Below, one piece after another: positions 19,223 to 26,990 of a DNA stretch of 64,000 nucleotides (within the stretch, counting starts at the first letter, position 1; each line of letters begins with the position of its first letter). The DNA comes from Verrucomicrobium sp. GAS474 (GTDB lineage: Bacteria; Verrucomicrobiota; Verrucomicrobiia; Methylacidiphilales; GAS474). The DNA lies in contig NZ_LT629781.1 in NCBI RefSeq assembly GCF_900105685.1, forward strand, positions 2,728,001 through 2,792,000, in the 5' to 3' direction. The notes under the pieces are model-generated. The model did not search any database, had not been told where the DNA came from, and saw only the letters and a program-made list of their open reading frames with translations. The position numbers were made by a program, and so were the translations under genes.

Positions 19223-20512
19223 ATGCCCGTTTCCCGGAAAAAGACCGCAGCGAAGACGATCAGGAAGCCTGTCCCTTCCAAGCCGAAGAAAGCCAAGGCG
19301 ATGGCGAAGGCCGGGGAGGGCTGCTGCGACTCGATCCCCGCGATCCTCGCCGATCTCCGCAAGGGGAAGATGGTGATCGTGACCGACGACGCCTCCCGGG
19401 AGAATGAGGGGGACCTCGTCCTCGCCGCCTCGAAGGCGACGACGGCCTCGGTCAACTTCATGATCCGCCACGCGCGGGGCCTCGTCTGCGCGCCGATCAC
19501 CCCGGAGCGCGCCACCCAGCTCGGCCTCCCCCGGATGGTCCTCGACAACCGGGAGAGCCTGCGGACCGACTTCACCGTCTCCGTCGACGCCGCCAAGGGG
19601 GTGACCACCGGGATCAGCGCCGCCGACCGGGCCCGGGCGATCCGGATCCTTTCCGACGCGAAGGCGAACCCACTCGATCTCGTCCAGCCGGGCCACGTCT
19701 TCCCGCTCCAGGCGAAGCCGGGCGGCGTCCTCCAGCGGGCGGGCCATACCGAGGCCTCGGTCGACCTCGTCCGGATGGCCGGCCTCGATCCCTCCGCCGT
19801 GATCTGCGAGATCATGAACGAGGACGGGACGATGGCCCGCCTCCCCCAGCTCCTGAAGTTCAAGAAGAAGCACGGGCTGAAGATCTGCTCGATCCGCTCC
19901 CTCATCGAGTACCGCCGCCGGAGCGAGCGCCTCATCGAATTCGTCGAGAAGATCAAGCTGCCGACCGAATACGGCGACTTCGACCTCTACCTCTACCGCT
20001 CCGTCGTCGACGGGCAGAACCACATGGCCCTCGTCCGGGGCGAGATCACGGGCCGCGAGCCGGTCCTCGTCCGCGTCCATAGCGAGTGCCTGACCGGCGA
20101 CGTCCTGGGGTCCTGCCGCTGCGATTGCGGCCCGCAGCTCCACGACGCGCTGCGGCGGATCGACAAGGAAGGGCGTGGCGTCCTCCTCTACATGCGCCAG
20201 GAAGGGCGCGGTATCGGCCTCGCGGCGAAGATCCACGCCTACAAGCTGCAGGAGCAGGGTCTCGACACCGTCCAGGCGAACCTGAAGCTCGGCTACGGCA
20301 GCGACCTCCGGGAGTACGGCCTCGGCGCGCAGATCCTCTTCGAGCTCGGCATCCGGCAGCTCCGCCTCATGACGAACAATCCGAAGAAGATCGTCGGCCT
20401 CGCCGGGTACGGCCTCGAGGTTGTCGAGCAGGTCCCGATCCGCGTTGTCCCGAATCCGCACAACAAGCGGTACCTCGAGACGAAGCGGGTGAAGATGGGC
20501 CATATCCTCTAG
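19223..20512 (+). CDS. ribBA: Bifunctional DHBP synthase / GTP cyclohydrolase II
   Basis: A 429-residue riboflavin-pathway fusion. The RibB part (about 37-235: VIVTDDASRENEGDLVLAA, RHARGLVCAP, GHTEASVDL) makes the four-carbon unit from ribulose 5-phosphate. The RibA part (about 240-425: HSECLTGDVLGSCRCDCGPQ, RQEGRGIGL) opens GTP and has the zinc cysteines. The first 36 residues are an unusual Lys/Pro-rich tail (SRKKTAAKTIRKPVPSKPKK). An ATG at 19301 would remove most of it; the annotated ATG at 19223 has no clear ribosome site. It feeds ribH and ribE nearby. Confidence 0.94.
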   Translation: MPVSRKKTAAKTIRKPVPSKPKKAKAMAKAGEGCCDSIPAILADLRKGKMVIVTDDASRENEGDLVLAASKATTASVNFMIRHARGLVCAPITPERATQLGLPRMVLDNRESLRTDFTVSVDAAKGVTTGISAADRARAIRILSDAKANPLDLVQPGHVFPLQAKPGGVLQRAGHTEASVDLVRMAGLDPSAVICEIMNEDGTMARLPQLLKFKKKHGLKICSIRSLIEYRRRSERLIEFVEKIKLPTEYGDFDLYLYRSVVDGQNHMALVRGEITGREPVLVRVHSECLTGDVLGSCRCDCGPQLHDALRRIDKEGRGVLLYMRQEGRGIGLAAKIHAYKLQEQGLDTVQANLKLGYGSDLREYGLGAQILFELGIRQLRLMTNNPKKIVGLAGYGLEVVEQVPIRVVPNPHNKRYLETKRVKMGHIL

Positions 20513-20522
20513 CGGCGCTCCT

Positions 20523-20539
20523 TTCGTCCCTTGGACGAA
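20523..20539. other. Short hairpin after ribBA
   Basis: TTCGTCC/GGACGAA, a 7-bp stem with a 3-base loop, starts 11 bases after the ribBA stop. It has no T tract. I looked for an FMN riboswitch in the space before ribH and found no RFN-like conserved boxes. Confidence 0.4.
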
Positions 20540-20626
20540 GCGGGTAGGTATTATTCACCAACCTCTTCCGGGGAGAGAGCTTTACCTTTGGATGTAAAAC
20601 CCTTAGCAAATAAGCACCTTTCCATT

Positions 20627-21106
20627 ATGGGCGAATCCTCCTCTCCTGCCGGTCCCTATCGCTACGCGGCGGTCGTCAGCACCTATCATCAGGAGTATTG
20701 CGACGCGATGCTCGTCTCGGCCCAGCGCGAGTTGCGCGAGCACGAGATCGACGTCGTCCGCGTTCCCGGCGCGTTCGAGATTCCGATCGCCGTGCAGCGG
20801 TTGGCCCGGACGGGGGCCTACGACGGCATCCTCGCCTTCGGCGTCGTCTGGACGGGGAAGACCTTCCATGCCACCGAGATCCTCCGCGCCTGCACCGATG
20901 CGCTGATGCGGATCGTCCTCGATTACAATATCCCGGTCTTCCACGAGATCCTCTCCGTCGACAACGAGAAGGATGTCCGCGCCCGGACCTCGGGACGGCT
21001 GAACCGGGGCCTGGAGGCGGCGCGGGCCGCCATCGCCCTTTCGACCTCCCTGAGCGAGGCCGGCCTCCACGTGCCGCGCCGCTCCCGGACCCAGGCGGAA
21101 GATTAG
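20627..21106 (+). CDS. ribH: 6,7-dimethyl-8-ribityllumazine synthase
   Basis: A 159-residue protein joining the RibA- and RibB-derived precursors into lumazine. Visible family features are VRVPGAFEIPIAV and the GxxxxGxTxH pattern in GVVWTGKTFHATEIL with the catalytic histidine. The usual IRGxTPHF and FGVLTTDT are replaced here by VWTGKTFH and FHEILSVDN, so it is a divergent member. The start MGESSSPAGPYRYAAVV at 20627 is chosen because the upstream 32 codons of open frame are not family-like. Confidence 0.86.
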   Translation: MGESSSPAGPYRYAAVVSTYHQEYCDAMLVSAQRELREHEIDVVRVPGAFEIPIAVQRLARTGAYDGILAFGVVWTGKTFHATEILRACTDALMRIVLDYNIPVFHEILSVDNEKDVRARTSGRLNRGLEAARAAIALSTSLSEAGLHVPRRSRTQAED

Positions 21107-21125
21107 GCGGACGTAAATCGCAGGG

Positions 21126-21575
21126 ATGCTTATGGGACGGTTCTTGTCGTCGATGCTTGTGCTACTAACGATCTCGTCTCTTGCGTGGGCGATGGACGAT
21201 GCGGCTTTGGGCATCCCCTTTCCCCCGGAAATCCTGAAGCTTCTCGAAAGCCATCCTGTTCTGACGGGGCGGCAGGCGACCGAGCGCGCGCCGGTTCCCT
21301 TGACCGAAGAGCAGCGAAGCGCGTTGCTTGCCCTTTTCCTCGATCGTGGAAATTGGTATCACGGGCTGTTCAGCGTGGTATGCACCGCGCCGCCTTTTTA
21401 CTTCGTTGTCCGGGTGGGAAACGATTTTGCGCGAATCCATGTGAACGACTGCGGCGTGGTATCGGTCTTCCTCAACGGAGAATCGCCGCCCCGTTCTGCG
21501 ATGTTGAATGAGACGGGGAAGGCGAAATACGATCAGTGGCTGAAGGGAACCGGCTTGAGGGATACGAGGCGGTGA
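21126..21575 (+). CDS. Small secreted protein, unknown, AT-richer than neighbours
   Basis: A 149-residue protein with a signal peptide (GRFLSSMLVLLTISSLAWA) and a soluble mature part with two cysteines (SVVCTAPPF, VNDCGVVS) that could form a disulphide. Codon third positions are less GC-rich than in ribH and nusB on either side. It sits alone between them in the riboflavin/nusB run. No family is recognised. Confidence 0.65.
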   Translation: MLMGRFLSSMLVLLTISSLAWAMDDAALGIPFPPEILKLLESHPVLTGRQATERAPVPLTEEQRSALLALFLDRGNWYHGLFSVVCTAPPFYFVVRVGNDFARIHVNDCGVVSVFLNGESPPRSAMLNETGKAKYDQWLKGTGLRDTRR

Positions 21576-21619
21576 GTGTTTGGACGGAAGGGGAGGTCCA
21601 AACGCCATCTTGTCTAATC

Positions 21620-21645
21620 GGGGAACAGGCCCTAGCCTGATCCCC
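21620..21645 (+). promoter_or_regulatory. Hairpin ending one base before the nusB start codon
   Basis: GGGGA-a-CAGGC-CCTA-GCCTG-a-TCCCC folds into two 5-bp stem segments separated by an A-A mismatch. It occupies the whole place where a ribosome site for nusB (ATG 21647) should be, and no other Shine-Dalgarno sequence is seen. It could be a translation control element or a terminator of the previous gene that is not followed by a T run. Confidence 0.45.
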
Positions 21646-21646
21646 T

Positions 21647-22084
21647 ATGTCTCTTCGCCGTCTTGGCCGCGAGTGCGCGGTTCAGTTTCTCTACCAGCAT
21701 CATGTCGACGCGGGGACGTCCCTGAACAAGGCCCTGGAGCTTTTCTGGCCCCTGCGCGAGATCGAGGGGCCGACCCGTGAATTCGCCGACGCCCTCATCC
21801 GGGGCGTCTTCGAGCACCTCGCGGCGATCGACGAGAAGATCAAGGCCTATGCCGACAACTGGGACTTCGAGCGCATCGCCACCGTCGACCTCGCCATCCT
21901 CCGCCTCGCCGTCTACGAATTGCTCTACCGCGACGACATCCCCCCCGTCGTCTCGATCAACGAAGGGATCGAGATCGCGAAACGCTTCAGCTCCGAGGAA
22001 TCGGGCCGCTTCGTGAACGGGATCCTCGACCGGGTTCGGAAGGATCTCCTCCGTCCCGCCCGGCACGCCGCAGGGGGTTCCTGA
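21647..22084 (+). CDS. nusB: Transcription antitermination factor NusB
   Basis: A 145-residue protein, normal for NusB, which binds boxA RNA with S10 in rRNA antitermination. Typical features: MSLRRLGRECAVQFLYQHHV at the start, FADALIRGVFEH, ATVDLAILRLAVYELLY and INEGIEIAKRFSSEESGRFV with NGILD. Its stop overlaps the ftsY ATG by one base (TGATG), so the two are translated together. NusB next to riboflavin genes is a common bacterial arrangement. Confidence 0.95.
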   Translation: MSLRRLGRECAVQFLYQHHVDAGTSLNKALELFWPLREIEGPTREFADALIRGVFEHLAAIDEKIKAYADNWDFERIATVDLAILRLAVYELLYRDDIPPVVSINEGIEIAKRFSSEESGRFVNGILDRVRKDLLRPARHAAGGS

Positions 22085-22977
22085 TGGCCGGTTTCTGGCG
22101 TCGTCTGGCGGAGAAGATCAATCCCGCCGCGTCGGCTCCGGTCGCGGCCCTCGGCGATTTCTTCGCCCGTTTCACCGGCGAGAAGATCGACTGGGAGGAG
22201 ACCTTCATCGAGGCCGACCTCGGCTACGCCCTGGCCGACCAATGGCAGCGCGGCCTTGAAAAGGAGGGGATCGCCCGGGACCTGCCCGCGGCGCGGGAAT
22301 GGCTCGCCCTCCGCATGCGGGAACTCGTCGTCCCGCCGCCTTCCTTTCCCGCCGTCGCCCACAAGCCGGAGACGATCCTCCTCGTCGGCGTCAACGGCGG
22401 CGGCAAGACCACCACGGCGGCGAAGCTGGCCCATCGCGCCCTCGGGGAGGGGAGGACGGTCCTCTTCGGCGCGGCCGACACCTTCCGCGCGGCGGCGGTC
22501 GATCAGCTCCAGGTCTGGGGGGAGCGCCTCGGCGTCCCCGTCATCTCGGCCCCGCCGGGGACCGATCCGGCCAGCGTCGCCTACCGGGCGCACGAGTCGG
22601 CGATCCTCCACGGGAGCGATCTCCTGATCGTCGACACCGCCGGACGCCTTCCGAACAAGAGCAACCTGATGCTCGAGATCGGGAAAGTGAAGCGGATCCT
22701 CCAGAAGCGCGATGCGGCGGCCCCCCATCATGCGTGGCTGGTCGCCGACGGCACCTCGGGGAACAGCGTCCTGACCCAGGCCCGGGAATTCCACGAGGCC
22801 GTCGGCCTCACCGGGATGATCCTGACGAAGTACGATTCCTCCGCGAAGGGCGGGATGATTGCGGCGGTCCGCGCCGAACTCGGCATTCCCACCCTCTTCA
22901 TCGGCAAGGGGGAAAGCCCGGACGATCTCGTCCCCTTCGATCCCGAAGCCTATGTCCGCGACTTTTTCGGAGAATGA
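22084..22977 (+). CDS. ftsY: Signal recognition particle receptor FtsY
   Basis: A 297-residue NG-domain GTPase that docks SRP-ribosome complexes at the inner membrane. G1 is GVNGGGKTTTAAKLA, then DTFRAAAVDQL, G3 DTAGRLPNKSNLM, and TKYDSSAKGGM (G4 region) with GKGESPDDLVPF at the end. The long acidic A domain of E. coli FtsY is absent, as in many bacteria. It overlaps nusB upstream and probably ribD downstream. Confidence 0.95.
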   Translation: MAGFWRRLAEKINPAASAPVAALGDFFARFTGEKIDWEETFIEADLGYALADQWQRGLEKEGIARDLPAAREWLALRMRELVVPPPSFPAVAHKPETILLVGVNGGGKTTTAAKLAHRALGEGRTVLFGAADTFRAAAVDQLQVWGERLGVPVISAPPGTDPASVAYRAHESAILHGSDLLIVDTAGRLPNKSNLMLEIGKVKRILQKRDAAAPHHAWLVADGTSGNSVLTQAREFHEAVGLTGMILTKYDSSAKGGMIAAVRAELGIPTLFIGKGESPDDLVPFDPEAYVRDFFGE

Positions 22978-24010
22978 CCGCCGCTGCATGAGCCGGGCGC
23001 TGGCGCTGGCCCGGACGCGGCTGGGGCGGACGAGCCCCAATCCCGCCGTCGGGGCCGTGCTCTGGAAGAAGGGGAAGGTGATCGGCGAGGGCCGCCACCT
23101 CCGGGCCGGAAGGCCCCATGCCGAGGTCGAGGCCGTCCGCGACGCCCGCCGCCGGGGCCATTCCTCGAAGGGGGCGACCCTCTACGTGACGCTGGAGCCG
23201 TGCTCCACCTGCGGCCGGACCCCGGCCTGCACCGATCTCATCCGGCGGGAGGAGATCGCCCGCGTCGTCGTCGCCGCGAAGGACCCGAATCCCCATCACG
23301 CCGGGGCCGGGTTCCGCATCCTGAAGAAGGCTGGGATCGAGGTCGCCCACGGCCTGTTCGCGAAGGAAAGCGCGGCGCTGAACCGCGCCTTCAACAAATG
23401 GATCGTGACCGGCCTCCCCTGGGTGACGGCGAAGATCGCCCTCTCCCTCGACGGCGGCATCGCCCCGAGGGAAGGGGACGACCGGTGGCTGACCTCGGCG
23501 GCGGCGCGGCGGCAGGCCCACCGGCTCCGGCTGGAGGCCGATGCCGTCGTCGTCGGCGGCACGACCGCCCGGCGGGACAATCCCCGGCTCACCGTCCGGC
23601 TGGGCCGCGAGGGGGCGGGGAAGACGCAGCCGTGGCGGATCGTCTGGAGCAAGGGAGGCCGCCCGTTCGATCGCTCTCTCCATCTCTTCTCCGACGTCCA
23701 TCGGGACCGGACCCGCGTGGTGCGGGGCGGGACGCTGGCGGCGTTGCTCGCCGGGCTGGGGGGCGAGGGGGTGACCCATGTCCTGATCGAGGGAGGGGGC
23801 GGGGTGCTCGGCGAGGCGTTCCGCGAAGGGGTCGTCGACGAGGCGGCTTTTTTCCTCGCCCCCGTGATGCTCGGGCGGGGGACCGAGGTCCCGGCCTTGG
23901 CCCCGGCTCTCTTGCTTCCGACGGGGAGGCTCGACGTGGCGCTGGAAGACGCTATTTTTACGAAACTTGGACCCGACCTGCTGTGTCAGGCTAGGGTAAT
24001 CACCAGATAA
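22952..24010 (+). CDS. ribD: Riboflavin deaminase/reductase RibD
   Basis: A 352-residue two-domain enzyme for the second and third steps of riboflavin synthesis. The deaminase half has HAEVEAV and the zinc motif LEPCSTCGRTPAC. The reductase half starts at VTAKIALSLDGGIA and continues through the NADPH-binding part (LIEGGGGVLGEAF). Members usually begin D-x-x-x-M-x-x-A-L-x-L-A, which fits MSATFSENDRRCMSRALALA from the ATG at 22952, overlapping ftsY by 26 bases. The ATG at 22988 is the alternative start. Confidence 0.9.
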   Translation: MSATFSENDRRCMSRALALARTRLGRTSPNPAVGAVLWKKGKVIGEGRHLRAGRPHAEVEAVRDARRRGHSSKGATLYVTLEPCSTCGRTPACTDLIRREEIARVVVAAKDPNPHHAGAGFRILKKAGIEVAHGLFAKESAALNRAFNKWIVTGLPWVTAKIALSLDGGIAPREGDDRWLTSAAARRQAHRLRLEADAVVVGGTTARRDNPRLTVRLGREGAGKTQPWRIVWSKGGRPFDRSLHLFSDVHRDRTRVVRGGTLAALLAGLGGEGVTHVLIEGGGGVLGEAFREGVVDEAAFFLAPVMLGRGTEVPALAPALLLPTGRLDVALEDAIFTKLGPDLLCQARVITR

Positions 24011-24014
24011 GGGC

Positions 24015-24638
24015 ATGTTCACCGGAATCATTGAAACGCGGGGAAGCGTCGTCTCCCGCACCGAGAGCGCCGAGGGGGTCCGCTTCGTCATCGTCTCCGA
24101 TCTTCCGTTCGAGAACGTCGCCCTCGGGGAGAGCATCGCCGTGAACGGATGCTGCCTCACCGTCGTCGCCTTCGACGGCCTCTCCCTTTCCTTCGACCTT
24201 CTCCAGGAAACCGTGGCGCGGACCAACCTGAAGTCCCTCGCCCCCGGCGCCTCCGTCAACCTCGAGCGGGCGATGCGGGCCGACGCCCGCCTCGGCGGCC
24301 ACTTCGTCACCGGCCACATCGACGGCACCGCCCCGATCCTCCGTTGGGAGGACTCCGGGAAGGGCGATTACCTCCTCGAAATCGGCCTCCGCCCCGGCGA
24401 CGACGCCTACCTCATCCCGAAGGGGTCGATCTGCATCGACGGCATCAGCCTCACCGTCGGCGAGGTCACGAAGACCCGTTTCACCGTCTGGATCATCCCC
24501 CACACCCGGCAGGTCACGAACCTGATGTCGCGCCGTCCGGGCGAGGAGGTGAACCTCGAATTCGACATGCTGGCGAAGTATGTCGTGAAGCTGATCGAGG
24601 CGAAGACCGCTCAGATCGCCGCTGCCCCCGCCTCCTAG
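24015..24638 (+). CDS. ribE: Riboflavin synthase, alpha chain
   Basis: A 207-residue protein (MFTGIIETRGSVVS) with the duplicated lumazine-binding barrels: AVNGCCLTVVAF in the first, GHFVTGHIDG at the join, and CIDGISLTVGEV in the second. It dismutates two lumazines into riboflavin. It starts 4 bases after ribD, so the two are co-transcribed and complete the pathway with ribBA and ribH. The gene is called ribC in some nomenclatures. Confidence 0.95.
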   Translation: MFTGIIETRGSVVSRTESAEGVRFVIVSDLPFENVALGESIAVNGCCLTVVAFDGLSLSFDLLQETVARTNLKSLAPGASVNLERAMRADARLGGHFVTGHIDGTAPILRWEDSGKGDYLLEIGLRPGDDAYLIPKGSICIDGISLTVGEVTKTRFTVWIIPHTRQVTNLMSRRPGEEVNLEFDMLAKYVVKLIEAKTAQIAAAPAS

Positions 24639-24683
24639 TTTGAACTCGCCATGAACCCCGCCTTTTGTCGAAATAACATGATT

Positions 24684-25286
24684 ATGAATTCCCGCAAAGT
24701 CCTGACCGGGGCCGCTGCCCTCGCCCTCGGCACCCTCTTCCTCTCCGGCTGCGGCTCCGACCAGAACGTCCGTTATGTCGATCCCAACGCGCAGGGCGCG
24801 GTGGCCTCGACCGGGATCGAATCCCAGGATATCAACGCGGCGGCGCTCCAGGCCGCCCAGTCGATCATCAACGTCCCGGAGATCGCCCACGCGCTGACCC
24901 CGCCCGTCATCATCATCACCCCCGTCCTCAACAAATCGAGCAGCCCGATCGACACCTCGCTCTACACCAGCATCCTCCGGGACACGCTGCTGAACAACAC
25001 GGGGGGCAAGGTGAAGTTCCTCGACCGGACGAACGCGGCCTTCAACGAGAAGGAGCAGCAGATGGCCGACGCCGGATCGGTTCAGCAGAACGGCGACCGC
25101 AACGCCCTCTCCTACGACTACATCCTGACGGCCGAACTCCAGGGCATCGGCATGGCCTCGACCCAGGGGCAGAGCGACTACTTCCGCATCTCCTTCAAGC
25201 TGATCTCACGCAAGACCGACCTCCTGATCTGGTCGAATCCCTACCAGATCAAGAAGGAAGGCAAAGAAAGTGCCGTCTATCGCTAA
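24684..25286 (+). CDS. LpoB-like outer-membrane lipoprotein
   Basis: A 200-residue lipoprotein. The signal ends in the lipobox LSGC (ALGTLFLSGC), giving a lipidated cysteine. The mature part has VASTGIESQDINAAALQAA and VIIITPVLNKSSSPIDTSLY, matching the penicillin-binding-protein activator LpoB family. LpoB reaches through peptidoglycan to stimulate PBP1b in E. coli. ATGs at 24651 and 24678 are also in frame; 24684 gives the usual short signal. It overlaps the next lipoprotein gene by 17 bases, forming a lipoprotein trio. Confidence 0.8.
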   Translation: MNSRKVLTGAAALALGTLFLSGCGSDQNVRYVDPNAQGAVASTGIESQDINAAALQAAQSIINVPEIAHALTPPVIIITPVLNKSSSPIDTSLYTSILRDTLLNNTGGKVKFLDRTNAAFNEKEQQMADAGSVQQNGDRNALSYDYILTAELQGIGMASTQGQSDYFRISFKLISRKTDLLIWSNPYQIKKEGKESAVYR

Positions 25287-26526
25287 AGCCCCGTCCCCGG
25301 TCGGGCCCGCGTTTGCGTTTGCGGCGGCCCTCGGGTTGCTCCTGCTCCTCTCCCTCGGCGGGTGCGCCGGGGGCGGCTCCGCCGCCGAGGGGCAGGTCCT
25401 CGCCGCGGCCACCGCGCGGGCCGATGCCGACGGGGTGCCCCAGCCGCTGCGCGCCCGCTACATCGACCTCCTCTCCTCGGGGGAAAAGGATTACGTCGTC
25501 AACGCGATGCGCCTCGGCCTCGACGCCGTCCGCATCGGGGAGCACGCCTTCGCGGCGCGGGTCTTCGACTCGGCGATCCGCCGGGAGCAGTCGCTCCAGG
25601 CCGGGAGCGAGCAGGCGGAGCGGGCGCAGAGCAAGTTCGTCGGCGACGAGGAAAAGTGGTTCAAGGGCGAGCCTTACGAGCGCGCCTCCCTCTATCTCTA
25701 TCGCGGCCTCCTCTATCTGGAGACGGGCGACGTGGGGAACGCCGCCGCCTGCGCGAAGCGGGTCCAAATCGAGGACCTTTCCAGCAAGGAAGAGAGCCAG
25801 GGCGATTGGTACAGCGGCGAGTGGCTCCTCGCCCTGGCCTCCCTCCTCCAGGCCGATCCCGGGACGGCGAAGGACGCCCTGGCCCGGGCTGCCAATTTCT
25901 TCAGCAAACAGGGGCCGGTCCCCCCGCCCGACCCCCAGTGGAACGTCATCGTCATCGCCGAGGCCGGGGACGCCCCGATCAAGATGCGCCAGGGCGAGTA
26001 CGGGGACGAGCTCGCGATCCGCGAGGGGAGCTGCCGGACGATCCGCGTCACGGTCTCGACCGGGGAGGGGAATCCCCCGCCGCTGTCGATCGGCACCTTC
26101 GCCGCCGAGAGCCTCTACCACCAGGCCTCGACGCGCGGGGACCGGAAGGTCGACCACATCCTCGCCGGGAAGGCCGTCTTCAAGAACGCGACGAACACCG
26201 CCGGGGACGCCGCCATCGTCGCGGGCGCGGCGACGGCGATGACGAGCCGCAGCGACACGCAGAGCCTTGCCGGTCTCGGCCTCGTCGTCGGCGGCATCAT
26301 CACGAAGGTCGTCTCCTCCGCGACCCATCCGGAGGCCGATATCCGGGCCTGGGACAACCTGCCCCACTCCCTCTTCCTGACCGGGTTGAAGGTGCCGGTG
26401 GGGGAGATCTCCAAGATCAAGATCGAGGGCCGCGACGGCACCGACGCCGTCATCTCGACGGCGCTGAAGGAGGTCAATCTTGGCGACGGCACCCAAAAGC
26501 GTTATATTTGGGTCAAGCTGCCTTGA
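25270..26526 (+). CDS. COG3014-type lipoprotein
   Basis: A 418-residue lipoprotein starting at GTG 25270 with AAGGAAGG upstream. The signal has lipobox LGGC (LLLLLSLGGC). The helical, TPR-like first half (YLYRGLLYLETGDVGNAAA) is followed by a beta-rich second half with a small glycine/alanine hydrophobic patch (LGLVVGGIITKVV). COG3014 lipoproteins are found beside LpoB and YcfL genes in gammaproteobacteria, and here the same three lie in order, so an envelope role linked to LpoB is inferred. Its biochemical function is unknown. Confidence 0.72.
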   Translation: MPSIAKAPSPVGPAFAFAAALGLLLLLSLGGCAGGGSAAEGQVLAAATARADADGVPQPLRARYIDLLSSGEKDYVVNAMRLGLDAVRIGEHAFAARVFDSAIRREQSLQAGSEQAERAQSKFVGDEEKWFKGEPYERASLYLYRGLLYLETGDVGNAAACAKRVQIEDLSSKEESQGDWYSGEWLLALASLLQADPGTAKDALARAANFFSKQGPVPPPDPQWNVIVIAEAGDAPIKMRQGEYGDELAIREGSCRTIRVTVSTGEGNPPPLSIGTFAAESLYHQASTRGDRKVDHILAGKAVFKNATNTAGDAAIVAGAATAMTSRSDTQSLAGLGLVVGGIITKVVSSATHPEADIRAWDNLPHSLFLTGLKVPVGEISKIKIEGRDGTDAVISTALKEVNLGDGTQKRYIWVKLP

Positions 26527-26567
26527 TTTCCCTTTTCGTCCCTGTTCAATCCCGACCTTCCACTCCC

Positions 26568-26990
26568 ATGAAAAAAATCGCTCTCCTTCTCTCCGGCATG
26601 ACGGCTCTTTTCCTTTCCGGCTGCGTGGAGGGGCCGATTGTCCCGGCGGGCGATCCGAAGAGCCTGGAGGCGGTCCACGCCCCGGTCTCCCTCCTCGATG
26701 CCGACCTGGAGGACGTGATCGCCGTCGACGTGATCAACGTCGGGAAGAATCCCAACGGCTTCCTCTCCGTCCAGGCCAACGTCCGGAACCGGACCGACAA
26801 GGATGTGGTCGTCCAGGTCCAGACCCTCTTCTACGACGAGAACGGCCTCGTCCTCGATTCCGAGCCGGGCAACGAGACGCCCTGGACGACGGTGACCCTG
26901 ACGACGAACGGCACGATGCCCTATCGCTCCCAAGCCTTGAGCCATGTCGCCAGGCGCTTCACCATCCACGTCCGCCGCCCCCTCCGCTAG
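26568..26990 (+). CDS. YcfL-like (DUF1425) lipoprotein
   Basis: A 140-residue protein with lipobox LSGC (MTALFLSGC) and a single beta-sandwich domain (VDVINVGKNPNGFLSVQANV, RNRTDKDVVVQVQTLFYDEN). This matches YcfL/DUF1425, which neighbours lpoB in E. coli. The ATG at 26568 starts directly at the signal (MKKIALLLSG). Its end overlaps the next gene by 47 bases. It is the third member of the lipoprotein trio. Confidence 0.75.
   Translation: MKKIALLLSGMTALFLSGCVEGPIVPAGDPKSLEAVHAPVSLLDADLEDVIAVDVINVGKNPNGFLSVQANVRNRTDKDVVVQVQTLFYDENGLVLDSEPGNETPWTTVTLTTNGTMPYRSQALSHVARRFTIHVRRPLR

Noticed and set aside
20513-20626. FMN riboswitch before ribH
   Set aside because: The ribH leader lacks the conserved RFN boxes; only a short hairpin is seen. 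No riboswitch was found before ribBA either, where the gap is only 38 bases.
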